A stretch of 64,000 bases of DNA from an uncultured Oscillospiraceae bacterium (lineage in GTDB: Bacteria > Bacillota > Clostridia > Oscillospirales > Ruminococcaceae): NCBI GenBank assembly GCA_910583935.1, contig CAJTZM010000012.1, positions 3,209 to 67,208 of the forward strand, read 5' to 3'. The translations under genes were made by a program, and so were the position numbers. Below are positions 16,265 through 26,040 of the stretch, in pieces. The notes beneath the pieces were generated by a model. The model made no database searches. It was not told the DNA's origin and saw only the letters and a list, made by a program, of their open reading frames with translations. How positions within the stretch are numbered: position 1 is the stretch's first letter; each line of letters opens with the position of its first letter.

Positions 16265-17686
16265 TCATCCCTCTAAAATCTTCCGGTACATGGCGACATA
16301 TTCGCCCGCCGATCTTTTCCAGCTGAAATCGCATTTCATCCCGTTCGCCACTGCCTTCTGCCAGGCTTTTTCATCTCCATAAAGATGCAAAGCCCGTTTT
16401 ACCGCACCCAGCATGTCATGGGCGTTATAGGACTGGAAGGTAAAGCCATTTCCGCCTTCCCCGCCCAAATCCTGGATAGAATCCTTCAGCCCGCCGGTAG
16501 CCCGGACAATCGGGATCGTACCGTACCGCAGAGCGACCATCTGCGCCAATCCGCAGGGCTCGCTTTTAGAGGGCATTAAAAGGGTGTCAGCCCCAGCGTA
16601 AATCCTGCGGGCCAAGGGCGGAATAAAGCCTTTGGTAAAGCCAACCTTATCCGGATACTTGCGCTGCATCTCCTCGAAGAAGGACTCATACAAATACTCA
16701 CCGGAACCCAACACCGCCAATTGGATTGGCTCCCGAAGCATCTCCTCGCCGATATATTTGACCAGATCCATGCCCTTGTGGTCCACCAGACGGCTGACAA
16801 TGCCCAAAACCATCACATCTTTTTTCTGGGGCAGTCCCATCTCTTCCTGCAGCACACGCTTGTTTTCCGCCTTTAAAGCTGGATCCTCCGCTGAAAAAGG
16901 TACCGTTATATTGGGATCGGATTTGGGATTATACTCATCCACATCAATTCCATTGAGAATGCCGGTTAATTTGAACTGGCGGGCCCTTAAAATTCGGTCC
17001 AAGCCATGGGAAAACCAAGGATCCAGAATTTCCTCCGCATAGGTCTTGCTGACGGTGGTGATCATATTGCACTGGTCAATGCCGCCCTTCATATAATTGA
17101 CATCGCCGTCGTATTCCACAATCGGCGTGGCGCTTTGGGGCAGCCCCAGCACATCCTGCACCATTTCTATCCCATATTTCCCCTGGTACTGGATATTATG
17201 GATGGTCAGGACTGTTTTGATGTCGCGGAATTTCTTTTCCCCTCTGTAGAAAACATTCAGGTAAACCGGGACAAGCGCGGTCTGCCAATCGTTGCAGTGA
17301 ATGATGTCCGGCGTGTAATCAATATAATGGAGCATTTCCAAAACCGCTTTGGAGAAAAAGGCGAACCGCTCTCCATCGTCATAGTAGCCATACAATCCAG
17401 GGCGTTTAAAATAATATTCGTTGTCCAAAAAGTAATATACAACCCCATTATAGTTGACCTCAAATACGCCGCAATAAAGAGCGCGCCAGGACAGAAAAAC
17501 GGTGAAGTTAGTCACATATTTCATTTGCGCACGCAGTTCCGGCTTTATGTCATTGTAAAGGGGCATAACCACACGGCAGGCCTGCATTTTTCCACGGATC
17601 GCCCTCGGAAGAGAGCCGGCTACGTCCGCCAATCCTCCGGAAGCGGCAAATGGGTACGCCTCACTGGCAGCGTATAAGATTTTCAT
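16265..17686 (-). CDS. glgA: Glycogen synthase (ADP-glucose, GT5)
   Basis: A 473-residue GT5 glycogen/starch synthase transferring glucose from ADP-glucose to the growing alpha-1,4 chain. The N-terminal GGLADV loop (ASEAYPFAASGGLADV, about residues 7-22) and the C-terminal MPSKSEPCGLAQM and RATGGL motifs of the GT-B fold are present. The ATG at 17686 follows AGGAGG. It is the last gene of the glgB-glgC-glgD-glgA operon. Confidence 0.96.
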   Translation of the reverse strand: MKILYAASEAYPFAASGGLADVAGSLPRAIRGKMQACRVVMPLYNDIKPELRAQMKYVTNFTVFLSWRALYCGVFEVNYNGVVYYFLDNEYYFKRPGLYGYYDDGERFAFFSKAVLEMLHYIDYTPDIIHCNDWQTALVPVYLNVFYRGEKKFRDIKTVLTIHNIQYQGKYGIEMVQDVLGLPQSATPIVEYDGDVNYMKGGIDQCNMITTVSKTYAEEILDPWFSHGLDRILRARQFKLTGILNGIDVDEYNPKSDPNITVPFSAEDPALKAENKRVLQEEMGLPQKKDVMVLGIVSRLVDHKGMDLVKYIGEEMLREPIQLAVLGSGEYLYESFFEEMQRKYPDKVGFTKGFIPPLARRIYAGADTLLMPSKSEPCGLAQMVALRYGTIPIVRATGGLKDSIQDLGGEGGNGFTFQSYNAHDMLGAVKRALHLYGDEKAWQKAVANGMKCDFSWKRSAGEYVAMYRKILEG

Positions 17687-17732
17687 AGGTATACCTCCTG
17701 CAGCATTTTCGTTGACAGCTGAAAATGCACTT

Positions 17733-18857
17733 TTAGATTACGCTTTTCTTCTCAATAAAAAGCGGATATGTTTTATAGCCCACCAATGTTCGGGTATCTC
17801 GGATGGTCGCTTCCCGATCCGCCACTACAAATTCCAGGCGCGCCCCATCTCCGATTACGGCGCCGGCCATAATAATACTGTCGCGGATTACAGCGCCGCG
17901 CCCAATTTTTGCGCCGCGGAAAATAATGGAATTCTCAACCGTTCCCTCAATGATACAGCCGTCTGCCACGAGGGAATTTTTCACCACTGCGCCCAAGCCG
18001 TATTTTGCCGGCACCTGATCCCGCACACGGGTAAGGATCGGACGTTCCGCCGGGAACAACGCCTGCCGGACCTGTGGCTGCAGCAGAGCCATGCTTGCGT
18101 CAAAATAGTCCTGCAGGTGGTTAATGCGCATGACATAGTCCTGAACCTCATAAGCGTAAATTCGCAGCGTATCGCTTTGCTCTACCAAAATATCCTTGGT
18201 AAAGCTGCGCTTGTTGCGGCTGTGCGCCTCTTCCACAATCTTTTCCAGCAGCTCCCGTTTGATGACAGCAACGTTCAGATAGATGTTCTGCTCCTGCTCT
18301 GTCTGGGGAGAAAGCCAAACGCGGCCGACCCGCCAGTCCTCATTTAGGTCAAAAACCACCAGATTTTCGTTTCCTGCACGGCAGACCTTTTCCCGCCGGT
18401 AGGCCAGCGTAATTTCCGCATCCTTCTCCTCATGAAAGGCGATGAGCTTTTGGAAATCCAGATTGGCAATCAGGTCGCAGTCAGCCAAAACCACATATTC
18501 CGCGCGGTTGCTGCGAATATAGCCGGATACACCCGCCAGCGCGTCGAGACGGCCGGCGTAAATCCCCTGATTATCCCCGCTGCTGTAGGGCGGCAGAACG
18601 GTCAGACCACCCAGCTTTCTCGCCAGATCCCACTCTCTGCCGTTGCCTAAATGCCCAATCAGCGATTGATAGTTGGTTTTTGCAATCACTCCGATATCGC
18701 TGATGCCGGAATTGACCATGCTGGACAGGATAAAATCCACCAGGCGGTACCGTCCGCCAAACGGAACCGACCCTGTCGTTCTCTCCCGGGTCAGACTTCC
18801 CAGATGACTATCGTGCATATTGGAAAATACAATTCCCATCGCGGTATGTTTCATCAT
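17733..18857 (-). CDS. glgD: Glucose-1-phosphate adenylyltransferase subunit GlgD
   Basis: A 374-residue GlgC paralogue found in Firmicutes. It keeps the nucleotidyltransferase/left-handed beta-helix layout (VPFGGRYRLVDF near residue 31, then hexapeptide repeats such as GAKIGRGAVIRDSIIM), but lacks the full GGxGxRL loop at the N-terminus (reads IVFSNMHDSHLG), consistent with a non-catalytic regulatory subunit. It overlaps glgC by 4 bp (ATGA), pointing to stoichiometric co-expression. Confidence 0.95.
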   Translation of the reverse strand: MMKHTAMGIVFSNMHDSHLGSLTRERTTGSVPFGGRYRLVDFILSSMVNSGISDIGVIAKTNYQSLIGHLGNGREWDLARKLGGLTVLPPYSSGDNQGIYAGRLDALAGVSGYIRSNRAEYVVLADCDLIANLDFQKLIAFHEEKDAEITLAYRREKVCRAGNENLVVFDLNEDWRVGRVWLSPQTEQEQNIYLNVAVIKRELLEKIVEEAHSRNKRSFTKDILVEQSDTLRIYAYEVQDYVMRINHLQDYFDASMALLQPQVRQALFPAERPILTRVRDQVPAKYGLGAVVKNSLVADGCIIEGTVENSIIFRGAKIGRGAVIRDSIIMAGAVIGDGARLEFVVADREATIRDTRTLVGYKTYPLFIEKKSVI

Positions 18858-20077
18858 TTTACCAGCACCTCCTCAGCGGCAATGTCCGTCTCCACCATGG
18901 CCTTCGGCGCGATGGATACGCCTGTGCCAACCGTTACGCCGCCTCCGATTATCGTCACGCCCCAGCCGGAAATATCCTCCATCCCCTCCGGGCGCGCACC
19001 AATTGTTGCATTTTCCCCGATTACGGCGTTTTCCGCTACAATCGTATAATCCACTACTGCGCCTTTTTTAATCACGCTGCCCGGCATGACAATGCTATCC
19101 CGTACTACAGCGCCCTCTTCAATGGTTACACCGGCAAAGATCACCGAAAAGTCCACCGTTCCAGCGATCATACAGCCCTCGGTCACCATGGCGTTCTGCA
19201 CATGGGCCTCCGGCGCGATGTAATGGGGCGGCAAAGCCGGATTGCGGGCATAAATCTTCCAATCGGGATCGTATAAAGACAACGGGACCTTGGGATCCAA
19301 AAGATCCATGTTGGCCTCCCACAGGCTGTCAATCGTTCCCACATCCTTCCAGTAGCCGTCAAAGGCATATGCATACATCCGTTCGCCGGACGCCAGCATA
19401 GCGGGAATGATATTTTTTCCAAAATCGTTGGCGCTGCCCGGGGTGGCGGCGTCCTGCTCGAGATACTGCCGCAGCTTTTTCCAGGTAAAGATATAAATGC
19501 CCATCGAAGCCAGGTTACTTTTAGGGTTTTCCGGCTTCTCTTCAAATTCGTAAACCTTCCCGTCCTCTTCCGCATTCATGATGCCGAACCGAGACGCTTC
19601 CTCCATTGGCACCTGCAGCACGGCGATGGTGCAGTCGGCCTGTTTTGCCTTATGGAATTTAAGCATCTTTTCATAATTCATCTTGTAAATGTGATCCCCG
19701 GAAAGGATCAGCACATATTCCGGGTCATATCGATCAATAAAAGGCAGGTTTTGGTAAATGGCGTTGGCCGTTCCCGTATACCAGTCAGACCCGGAGCTTT
19801 TCTGATAGGGCGGCAGAACAAAAACACCGCCGTCCTGCCGGTCCAGGTCCCAAGGCTGGCCGCTGCCAATATATTCGTTGAGAACCAAAGGCTGATATTG
19901 GGTTAAAACGCCCACTGTATCAATGCCGGAATTCACGCAGTTCGACAGCGGGAAATCAATGATTCGGTACTTACCTCCGAAGGGCACCGCCGGCTTTGCC
20001 AGGTTTTTGGTCAGGGTATAAAGGCGGCTGCCTTGTCCTCCCGCCAACAGCATTGCGATCCATTCTTTTTTCCTCAA
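18854..20077 (-). CDS. glgC: Glucose-1-phosphate adenylyltransferase, catalytic subunit
   Basis: A 407-residue ADP-glucose pyrophosphorylase, the committing step of glycogen synthesis. The nucleotide loop LLAGGQGSRLYTLT, PAVPFGGKYRIIDF, and substrate motifs GTANAIYQN and EEKPENPKSN are intact, followed by the left-handed beta-helix. The start is TTG at 20077 with AAGGAGG 8 bp upstream. It is 48 bp downstream of glgB and overlaps glgD. Confidence 0.96.
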   Translation of the reverse strand: MRKKEWIAMLLAGGQGSRLYTLTKNLAKPAVPFGGKYRIIDFPLSNCVNSGIDTVGVLTQYQPLVLNEYIGSGQPWDLDRQDGGVFVLPPYQKSSGSDWYTGTANAIYQNLPFIDRYDPEYVLILSGDHIYKMNYEKMLKFHKAKQADCTIAVLQVPMEEASRFGIMNAEEDGKVYEFEEKPENPKSNLASMGIYIFTWKKLRQYLEQDAATPGSANDFGKNIIPAMLASGERMYAYAFDGYWKDVGTIDSLWEANMDLLDPKVPLSLYDPDWKIYARNPALPPHYIAPEAHVQNAMVTEGCMIAGTVDFSVIFAGVTIEEGAVVRDSIVMPGSVIKKGAVVDYTIVAENAVIGENATIGARPEGMEDISGWGVTIIGGGVTVGTGVSIAPKAMVETDIAAEEVLVK

Positions 20078-20125
20078 AGAAAAAACCTCCTTACAAACGG
20101 GATGCAGTCCCGCTGTTCGTCATTT

Positions 20126-22108
20126 TTAATTGGATTTTTCTCCGGCTGCCTTTTTCACCGTTTTTTTCTTCACCACCGCTTTCTTCGCCCCGCCTTTGGA
20201 TAGGGGCTTGCGCGGCGCCGCCGGAGTGAATTCCAGATATACAGTGGATAAGGGCGGTATGGTCAGGCTGACAGAATGCTCCTGGCCGTGGGACGGCTTT
20301 TTGCGGGTGCGGACGGTTCCGTTCGTCATGCCGCTGCCGCCAAACTCCGCGGCGTCAGAATTAAACACTTCCTTGTATCTGCCGCTGGCCGGTACACCCA
20401 CAACATAATCGTATCGCGCCACAGGGCAGAAATTGCAGACGACCATAATACTTTTCTGCGATTCATCCATTCTCTGGAAAATAATAATATTCTGCTGATT
20501 ATCATCCGGCACCAGCCACTGAAACCCATCCCAGGAATCCTCAATCTGCCACAGAGGAGAGCTTTCCAGGTAAAAATGGTTTAGCTTGGCCACATATTGA
20601 TGCAGCTGCGCATGCCGGTCATAGCTCAAAAGCAGCCAGTCCAGCTCCTGCTTTTCGTTCCATTCAATAAACTGCCCGAATTCCTGGCCCATGAACAGAA
20701 GCTTTTTCCCTGGGTGCGCCATCATGTATCCTAAAAAGGCCCGGACGCCGGCAAATTTCATATCGTAATCGCCCGGCATTTTATTAATCAGCGAGCACTT
20801 TCCGTGTACTACCTCGTCATGGGATATGGGAAGCACAAAATTTTCCGAAAAGGCATAAAACATACTAAAGGTCAGCTTATCGTGATTATAGGAGCGGTAG
20901 ATAGGATCAATGGAAAAGTAGGATAACACGTCGTTCATCCATCCCATATTCCACTTAAAATGGAATCCCAATCCACCGTCGAAAGCGGGCTTGGTGACCA
21001 TTGGCCAAGCGGTGGATTCCTCCGCGATCATCAGCACATTCGGATTTTCGGAGATTACAACGGCGTTGAGCTTCTGCAAAAAGGCCACCGCCTCCAGATT
21101 CTCCCGGCCGCCTCGGCTGTTGGGGGTCCATTCCCCCTGCTCCCGGCCGTAATCCAGATACAGCATCGACGCTACAGCGTCCACCCGGATACCGTCAATA
21201 TGGAACTGCTGCACCCAAAACATCACCGAGGAGATCAAAAAGCTTTGAACCTCCGGCTTGGCAAAATCAAAGACATGGGTGCCCCATTGCTTGTGCTCCC
21301 GCTTTTTGGGATCGCTGTATTCGTAACAGGAGGACCCGTCGAATTCATACAAGCCGTGGGCGTCCTTGGGGAAGTGGGCCGGAACCCAATCCATAATAAC
21401 GCCGATTCCCGCCTGATGCAGCCGGTCCACAAATTTCATAAAATCCTCCGGCGTTCCGTAACGGGAGGTCGGGGCAAAGTACCCCGTCACCTGATAGCCC
21501 CAGGAGCCGTCGTAGGGATATTCGGTTACCGGAAGCAGCTCCACATGGGTATATCCCATCTTTTGCAAATATGGGATCAGCTCTTCCGCTGTTTTTTCAT
21601 AGGAAAAACAGCTTCCGTCCGGATAGCGCCGCCAGGAGCCCAGTTGCATTTCATAAATATTCATCGGCCCGGAAAACGGGTTTTTGCTCTTTCGCAGCTT
21701 CATCCAGGCGGAATCATGCCAGCGATAACCGGAGAGATCGTAGAGCTTAGAGGCCGTTCCCGGCGAGGTCTCGCTGTGAAAAGCATAAGGATCCGCCTTC
21801 AGCGTCTCTTTGCCATTTTGTCCCACAACGGCGTATTTATATAAATCAAACTGCTTGAGTCCGGGGACAAAGCCTTCCCAAATACCGCCGACTCCTGTGC
21901 TTTTTAATGGATTCGCCTGTGAATTCCATTGGTTAAAATCCCCTACAACCGACACGGACTTAGACGCAGGGGCCCACACTCGAAAGCGGAAACCCTTATC
22001 CTTACCGTTTTTTTCTGGATGCGCCCCCAAAAAGCGGTAAGCATGATAGTTCATTCCGTGGCAAAAATCTGCTATCGCGTCCATTTGGTTCGACAGATAT
22101 TTTTCCAC
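20126..22108 (-). CDS. glgB: 1,4-alpha-glucan branching enzyme (GH13)
   Basis: Introduces alpha-1,6 branches in glycogen. Order: N-terminal CBM48-like domain (about 30-120), GH13 barrel with DWVPAHF, GIRVDAVASML (nucleophile Asp), MIAEESTAWP (acid/base Glu) and the HDEVVHGK motif, then the C-terminal beta domain. I favour the GTG at 22108 (about 660 residues): GGAGGT lies 8 bp before it. The ATG at 22123 would place the Shine-Dalgarno inside the gene. The final about 30 residues are a Lys/Ala-rich tail (KKAVVKKKTVKKAA), unusual for the family. Confidence 0.95.
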   Translation of the reverse strand: MEKYLSNQMDAIADFCHGMNYHAYRFLGAHPEKNGKDKGFRFRVWAPASKSVSVVGDFNQWNSQANPLKSTGVGGIWEGFVPGLKQFDLYKYAVVGQNGKETLKADPYAFHSETSPGTASKLYDLSGYRWHDSAWMKLRKSKNPFSGPMNIYEMQLGSWRRYPDGSCFSYEKTAEELIPYLQKMGYTHVELLPVTEYPYDGSWGYQVTGYFAPTSRYGTPEDFMKFVDRLHQAGIGVIMDWVPAHFPKDAHGLYEFDGSSCYEYSDPKKREHKQWGTHVFDFAKPEVQSFLISSVMFWVQQFHIDGIRVDAVASMLYLDYGREQGEWTPNSRGGRENLEAVAFLQKLNAVVISENPNVLMIAEESTAWPMVTKPAFDGGLGFHFKWNMGWMNDVLSYFSIDPIYRSYNHDKLTFSMFYAFSENFVLPISHDEVVHGKCSLINKMPGDYDMKFAGVRAFLGYMMAHPGKKLLFMGQEFGQFIEWNEKQELDWLLLSYDRHAQLHQYVAKLNHFYLESSPLWQIEDSWDGFQWLVPDDNQQNIIIFQRMDESQKSIMVVCNFCPVARYDYVVGVPASGRYKEVFNSDAAEFGGSGMTNGTVRTRKKPSHGQEHSVSLTIPPLSTVYLEFTPAAPRKPLSKGGAKKAVVKKKTVKKAAGEKSN

Positions 22109-22136
22109 TGTCTCCACCTCCATTTCTGTTATTTCG

Positions 22137-22164
22137 ATTATACCACATTTTTCTTTTTTTGCAA
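22137..22164 (-). promoter_or_regulatory. glg operon promoter
   Basis: Minus strand: TTGCAA (22164-22159), 16-bp spacer, TATAAT (22142-22137), leaving only about 20-30 nt of leader. Beyond it, 22165-22377 is AT-rich intergenic DNA in which I see no gene. Confidence 0.75.
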
Positions 22165-22370
22165 TACATTTTTGTGCAAAATAGTCGTTTTAGAGTAAAT
22201 ACAATATTCGTTTTTATATATGTTGTCTATTTCTTTTTCCTATTTTCCTACTTTATGACAAAACATATGGAGTATAGCACAGCGTATTCGAAAATACCTG
22301 CGAAAAATGTCGCAGAAAACGCGGAACTTTCCCAAGATTTCGTCCAGGAAAAGGCGCTGTCGTTTTCACA

Positions 22371-22402
22371 AAAAATAGACCGCAATCAAAATGATTGCGG
22401 TC
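22371..22402 (-). terminator. gap terminator
   Basis: An 11-bp perfect stem (22378-22388 with 22392-22402), 3-nt loop, followed on the minus strand by TATTTTTTG. Confidence 0.9.
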
Positions 22403-22438
22403 TTAAAAGCTTCATTGCCGACTGGCGTCAAGCGATTT

Positions 22439-23455
22439 TTATTTGTGGTCTACCTTGTTCATGTGCTCAATGAGCTCCAGAACCTTGTTGGAATAGCCCC
22501 ACTCGTTGTCATACCAGGAAACCAGCTTGACAAAGTGGTCGTTGAGCATAATGCCGGCTTTCTCGTCAAAGATGGAGGTGTGCGGATCGCCGACAAAGTC
22601 AGAGGATACAACCATCTCATCGGTGTAGCCCAGGATACCCTTGAGCTCGCCCTGAGAAGCCTCTTTCAGCGCAGCGCAGATCTCCTCGTAGGTGGTCGCC
22701 TTCTCCAAGCTGACGGTCAGGTCAACAACCGAAACATCCAGGGTGGGAACACGCATGGACATACCGGTCAGCTTGCCCTTCATCTCCGGGATAACCAGAG
22801 CGCAGGCCTTCGCGGCGCCGGTGGAGGAAGGAATGATGTTGCCGGCAGCGGCACGTCCGCCTCTCCAGTCCTTCTTGGAAGGTCCGTCAACCGTCTTCTG
22901 GGTACCGGTGGTCGCATGAACGGTGGTCATCAGGCCCTCTTTGATTCCAAATTTCTCATGCACAACCTTGACCAGCGGAGCCAGGCAGTTGGTGGTACAG
23001 GAGGCATTGGAAACAACATTCATATCCTTAGTGTATTTTTCATGGTTTACACCCATAACAAAGGTGGGAGTCTCCTTATCCTTGGCAGGAGCGGAGATAA
23101 CAACCTTTTTCGCGCCGCCTTTAATGTGCGCCTGGCAGGCCTCGGAAGTGGTGAATACGCCGGTGGAATCGACGACATACTCCGCGCCGCAGGAAGCCCA
23201 CGGAATGTTGGCCGGATCTTTCTCAGCATAGAATTTAACTTCTTTGCCTTCTACGATGATCGAGTTTTCGGTAACCTTTATATCGCCCGTATAACGGCCA
23301 TGTACGGTGTCATATCTCAGCATATAGGCACAGTAATCCGGCGTCATGAAAGGATCATTGACCCCCACAAACTCGATGTTCGGATTGTTAAGACCCGCAC
23401 GGAAAACCAGACGGCCGATACGGCCAAAACCATTGATACCAACTTTAATTGCCAT
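22439..23455 (-). CDS. gap: Glyceraldehyde-3-phosphate dehydrogenase
   Basis: NAD-dependent glycolytic GAPDH of 338 residues. The Rossmann GINGFGRIGRL motif opens the protein and the catalytic cysteine is C153 in SNASCTTNCLAP, with HATTGTQ downstream. I start at ATG 23455, nine bases after AGGAGG; a TTG at 23464 abuts that site. It is a single-gene unit with its own promoter and terminator; no pgk/tpi operon is attached. Confidence 0.97.
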   Translation of the reverse strand: MAIKVGINGFGRIGRLVFRAGLNNPNIEFVGVNDPFMTPDYCAYMLRYDTVHGRYTGDIKVTENSIIVEGKEVKFYAEKDPANIPWASCGAEYVVDSTGVFTTSEACQAHIKGGAKKVVISAPAKDKETPTFVMGVNHEKYTKDMNVVSNASCTTNCLAPLVKVVHEKFGIKEGLMTTVHATTGTQKTVDGPSKKDWRGGRAAAGNIIPSSTGAAKACALVIPEMKGKLTGMSMRVPTLDVSVVDLTVSLEKATTYEEICAALKEASQGELKGILGYTDEMVVSSDFVGDPHTSIFDEKAGIMLNDHFVKLVSWYDNEWGYSNKVLELIEHMNKVDHK

Positions 23456-23492
23456 TGGATTCAACCTCCTAATATTTAGATTGTAGCTTTAT

Positions 23493-23520
23493 TTTATACT
23501 AAATTGAATGGAAGCACAAG
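23493..23520 (-). promoter_or_regulatory. gap promoter (probable)
   Basis: Minus strand -10 TATAAA (23498-23493) with a -35 of CTTGTG (23520-23515) at 16 bp. The -35 is weak. Confidence 0.5.
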
Positions 23521-23716
23521 CTATTTGTGATAAAATTAACTAAAATTCATCAAATTGTCTTAAATCGATAAAAAATCTTCTTGTTTTATTTTATTTATTG
23601 TGTAATATTTCATTTTTGGCCTGTGCCTTCTGTTATGTCCGCGCCTGTAAACGAAAGGGATAAGAAAAAGATTTCTGCCTAAAATAAGCGGGTAAGTCAT
23701 GAAAGCCCTTTGAAAC

Positions 23717-23745
23717 TTTACATTCATTTTTAAATTCGTTATAAT
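23717..23745 (+). promoter_or_regulatory. Promoter of the orphan histidine kinase
   Basis: TTTACA (23717-23722), 17-bp spacer, TATAAT (23740-23745). The rest of the 376-bp gap between gap and the kinase (23456-23831) is AT-rich with no other feature seen. Confidence 0.75.
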
Positions 23746-23831
23746 GAAATGGTATTTGTCTAAAGCTGTCTAATTCTGTCTTTTTCCGGACTTTTCAGAC
23801 GGTTTGTGCTCATCTGAAAGGAGGACCCCTT

Positions 23832-24974
23832 ATGGGCGATTATCCCCATTGGGCAGAGCCTTTTCTTGCGATATATGAAGACTCCCCCATTGCCACCTTA
23901 ATTTTAAACGACCAGCTGGAAGTTTTGTGGGAAAACAAAACGATGCAAAACGACAGGCACCTGATCTGCCGAATGAATTTGCAGGACTGCCTTTCCCATG
24001 CCGAGCAGAACGGACTGGCGCAGCGCCTCCGGCATGGGCAGCCTTTTACCTATCCCATCCCCGATATGTTTTCCGCCTGCTCCTCCCTGGTTTTCCAGCC
24101 GCACACAGATTCCTCCGGATCCTTGGAGGGCGTTCTCGTCCAGTATTGGGGGGAAGGCAGTCTCCCCTCTGCTCCCTCTTCCGACTGGCGCAGCAGCCTG
24201 TATCAGCCGGTTTCTATTTTTAGCCATCAGTTTCGTACCCCTTTGTCCCAAATTTTTTCCGCTTTGAACCTGCTTCAAATCGACCGGCAGCAGGATCAGG
24301 CCCTTCAGACATATCTGCGCAGCATCAATTGGTCCTGCTACCGGCTTTTGCGCACAGTCAGCAACTTCTCCTCCGATCATCTGATCCAGTCCGGCCAGCT
24401 GAGGCCGAAAATGTTTGTTGGCGATCTGTGCCGTTTCCTGCGCGATTTCTGCCAGAACGCCGAACAGATCCTGCAAAATGCCGGGTACGGCTTCTCCTAT
24501 GAGGTGCCGCCTGAAAGCTTTATCACCTTGTTCGACGCTGACCTGCTTTCCCGCGCCATTTGCAACCTGCTTTCCAACGCCTGTAAATTTACCGAAAAGG
24601 AAAACAGCAAAATTTTTCTGAAGACGGCGATTTTGGAAAAGCAGGCTACCATCCTCCTTTCGGATAACGGCTGTGGAATGGCTCCCTCGGTTCTTCAGCG
24701 GGCTTTTGACCGGTTTTATTCCTTTGATCCAGTCACTCAGGCGCCCTGTGGGGACGGTTTAGGCCTTTTTATCTGTCGTTTTATGCTGCAGCTGCACCAT
24801 GGAACCGTCGCCCTTCAGTCAAAGGAGGGAGAAGGCGTCACCGCCGCCCTGACCATTCCCCTGCGCAGTCTCGATGGCGACACTGCTTTTTACAACGAAC
24901 CCACCCCTGTCAGAAACGACCGGTTTTCGCCCTTGAACGTAATTCTTTCGGACGTCATCGAGCCGGAGGTTTGA
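23832..24974 (+). CDS. Orphan sensor histidine kinase with PAS-like N-domain
   Basis: A 380-residue histidine kinase without membrane segments. Residues about 1-110 resemble a PAS domain (PIATLILNDQLEVLWEN). The phospho-acceptor is H132 in FSHQFRTPLSQI. The ATPase domain has the N box (ICNLLSNACKFT, about 243-254), G1 (SDNGCGM, about 277-283) and G2 (GDGLGLFICR). No response regulator is adjacent; the nearest receiver proteins are at 44.5 and 63.0 kb. The lack of membrane helices points to a cytoplasmic signal. The ATG at 23832 has AAAGGAGG upstream. Kinases of this kind can feed Spo0A in Clostridia, but that is inference. Confidence 0.88.
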   Translation: MGDYPHWAEPFLAIYEDSPIATLILNDQLEVLWENKTMQNDRHLICRMNLQDCLSHAEQNGLAQRLRHGQPFTYPIPDMFSACSSLVFQPHTDSSGSLEGVLVQYWGEGSLPSAPSSDWRSSLYQPVSIFSHQFRTPLSQIFSALNLLQIDRQQDQALQTYLRSINWSCYRLLRTVSNFSSDHLIQSGQLRPKMFVGDLCRFLRDFCQNAEQILQNAGYGFSYEVPPESFITLFDADLLSRAICNLLSNACKFTEKENSKIFLKTAILEKQATILLSDNGCGMAPSVLQRAFDRFYSFDPVTQAPCGDGLGLFICRFMLQLHHGTVALQSKEGEGVTAALTIPLRSLDGDTAFYNEPTPVRNDRFSPLNVILSDVIEPEV

Positions 24975-24983
24975 CAATTTTTT

Positions 24984-25036
24984 CTTTTCCGAAAAAAAGC
25001 TTTGGCTAAACAGGCCAAAGCTTTTTTTCGGAAAAG
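24984..25036. terminator. Bidirectional terminator, 23-bp perfect stem
   Basis: 24984-25006 and 25014-25036 are perfect inverted repeats with a 7-nt loop; A/T runs within both arms allow termination of the kinase gene (plus) and the EamA gene (minus). Confidence 0.92.
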
Positions 25037-25046
25037 TGCCGCGCCG

Positions 25047-25970
25047 TCATTGTCGCGGCAGAGCAGCGTCAAAAGACTTTTGCCTCTCAGGGCTTTTCTG
25101 CGGAAGCTGGGCCAAAAGAATCGCGCAGAAGACCAAAACGCATCCGATAAGCTCCCGGACGGTTAATTTCTGCCCCAGGATTGCCCAGCCAGCCAGCACA
25201 GAGATGACCGATTCCAGGCTTAGAATTAACGAGGCCACCGTTGGGTCCAGATTGCGCTGCCCGACAATCTGAAGGGTATACCCTACGCCGCAGCTTAAAA
25301 CGCCCGCGTACAAAAGCGGCATCCACGCGGCAAGAATTTGGGAAAGGGCGGGACGCTCCCACAGCAGCATAGGTACGGCGCACAAAACGCCGCAGAGCAA
25401 AAACTGAATACAGGACATCTTTACCCCGTCCACCCTCGGGGAAAAATAGTCGATGACCAGGATATGAATCGAAAAGCAGATCGCACAGGTCATCATAAGC
25501 AGATCGCCCTTTCCAATGGAAAAGCCGTTGGTCATACACAGCAGGTACATGCCCGCAACCGCAATCGCCACCGCCGCCCAGACCAAAACCGAAGGCCTTT
25601 TTTTGAAAAAAAGGCCCAGCAGCGGAACGATCACAATATAAAGCGCTGTAATGAATCCCGCTTTTCCCACCGAGGTATACTGGATCCCCACCTGCTGAAG
25701 AGAACTGGCCACCGCCAGCGCCACGCCGCAGCAGGCGCCGCCGATCCAAAGCGCTTTTCGATTTTTTGGCGACGGCTCCTCCTTCGGTTTTCCCCGGTTC
25801 ATCAAAAAGATGCAGGGGATCAGCGCCAAACCGCCGATCATCGACCGGATCGCGTTAAAGGTGAACGGGCCGATATAGTCCATCCCCACCGACTGCGCCA
25901 CAAATGCAACGCCCCAAATCGCTGCTGTAAGCAAAAGCAGCAGGCTGCTTTTAATCTGATTGGTTCGCAT
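25047..25970 (-). CDS. EamA/DMT-superfamily transporter
   Basis: A 307-residue membrane protein with about ten hydrophobic segments in two homologous EamA repeats; typical N-terminal AAIWGVAFVAQ and second-repeat AGVLSCGVGYTLQIVGQ and SLESVISVLAGW are seen. Members export or import small metabolites such as amino acids or nucleosides; the substrate cannot be read. The ATG at 25970 follows GAGGAGG. The C-terminus is short and polar (cytosolic). Confidence 0.88.
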   Translation of the reverse strand: MRTNQIKSSLLLLLTAAIWGVAFVAQSVGMDYIGPFTFNAIRSMIGGLALIPCIFLMNRGKPKEEPSPKNRKALWIGGACCGVALAVASSLQQVGIQYTSVGKAGFITALYIVIVPLLGLFFKKRPSVLVWAAVAIAVAGMYLLCMTNGFSIGKGDLLMMTCAICFSIHILVIDYFSPRVDGVKMSCIQFLLCGVLCAVPMLLWERPALSQILAAWMPLLYAGVLSCGVGYTLQIVGQRNLDPTVASLILSLESVISVLAGWAILGQKLTVRELIGCVLVFCAILLAQLPQKSPERQKSFDAALPRQ

Positions 25971-26040
25971 TGTTTTCCTCCTCTATTTTCGCCATCATGC
26001 AGCAGTTCCTCTGTAAAGATATCAAAAGCACCAGCCTGTG

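Noticed and set aside
22159..22473. 104-codon plus-strand frame between glgB and gap
   Set aside because: Runs through AT-rich promoter DNA and the gap terminator; no ribosome site.
22391..23479. 362-codon plus-strand frame opposite gap
   Set aside because: A shadow of the highly codon-biased gap gene; no start context and no domain.
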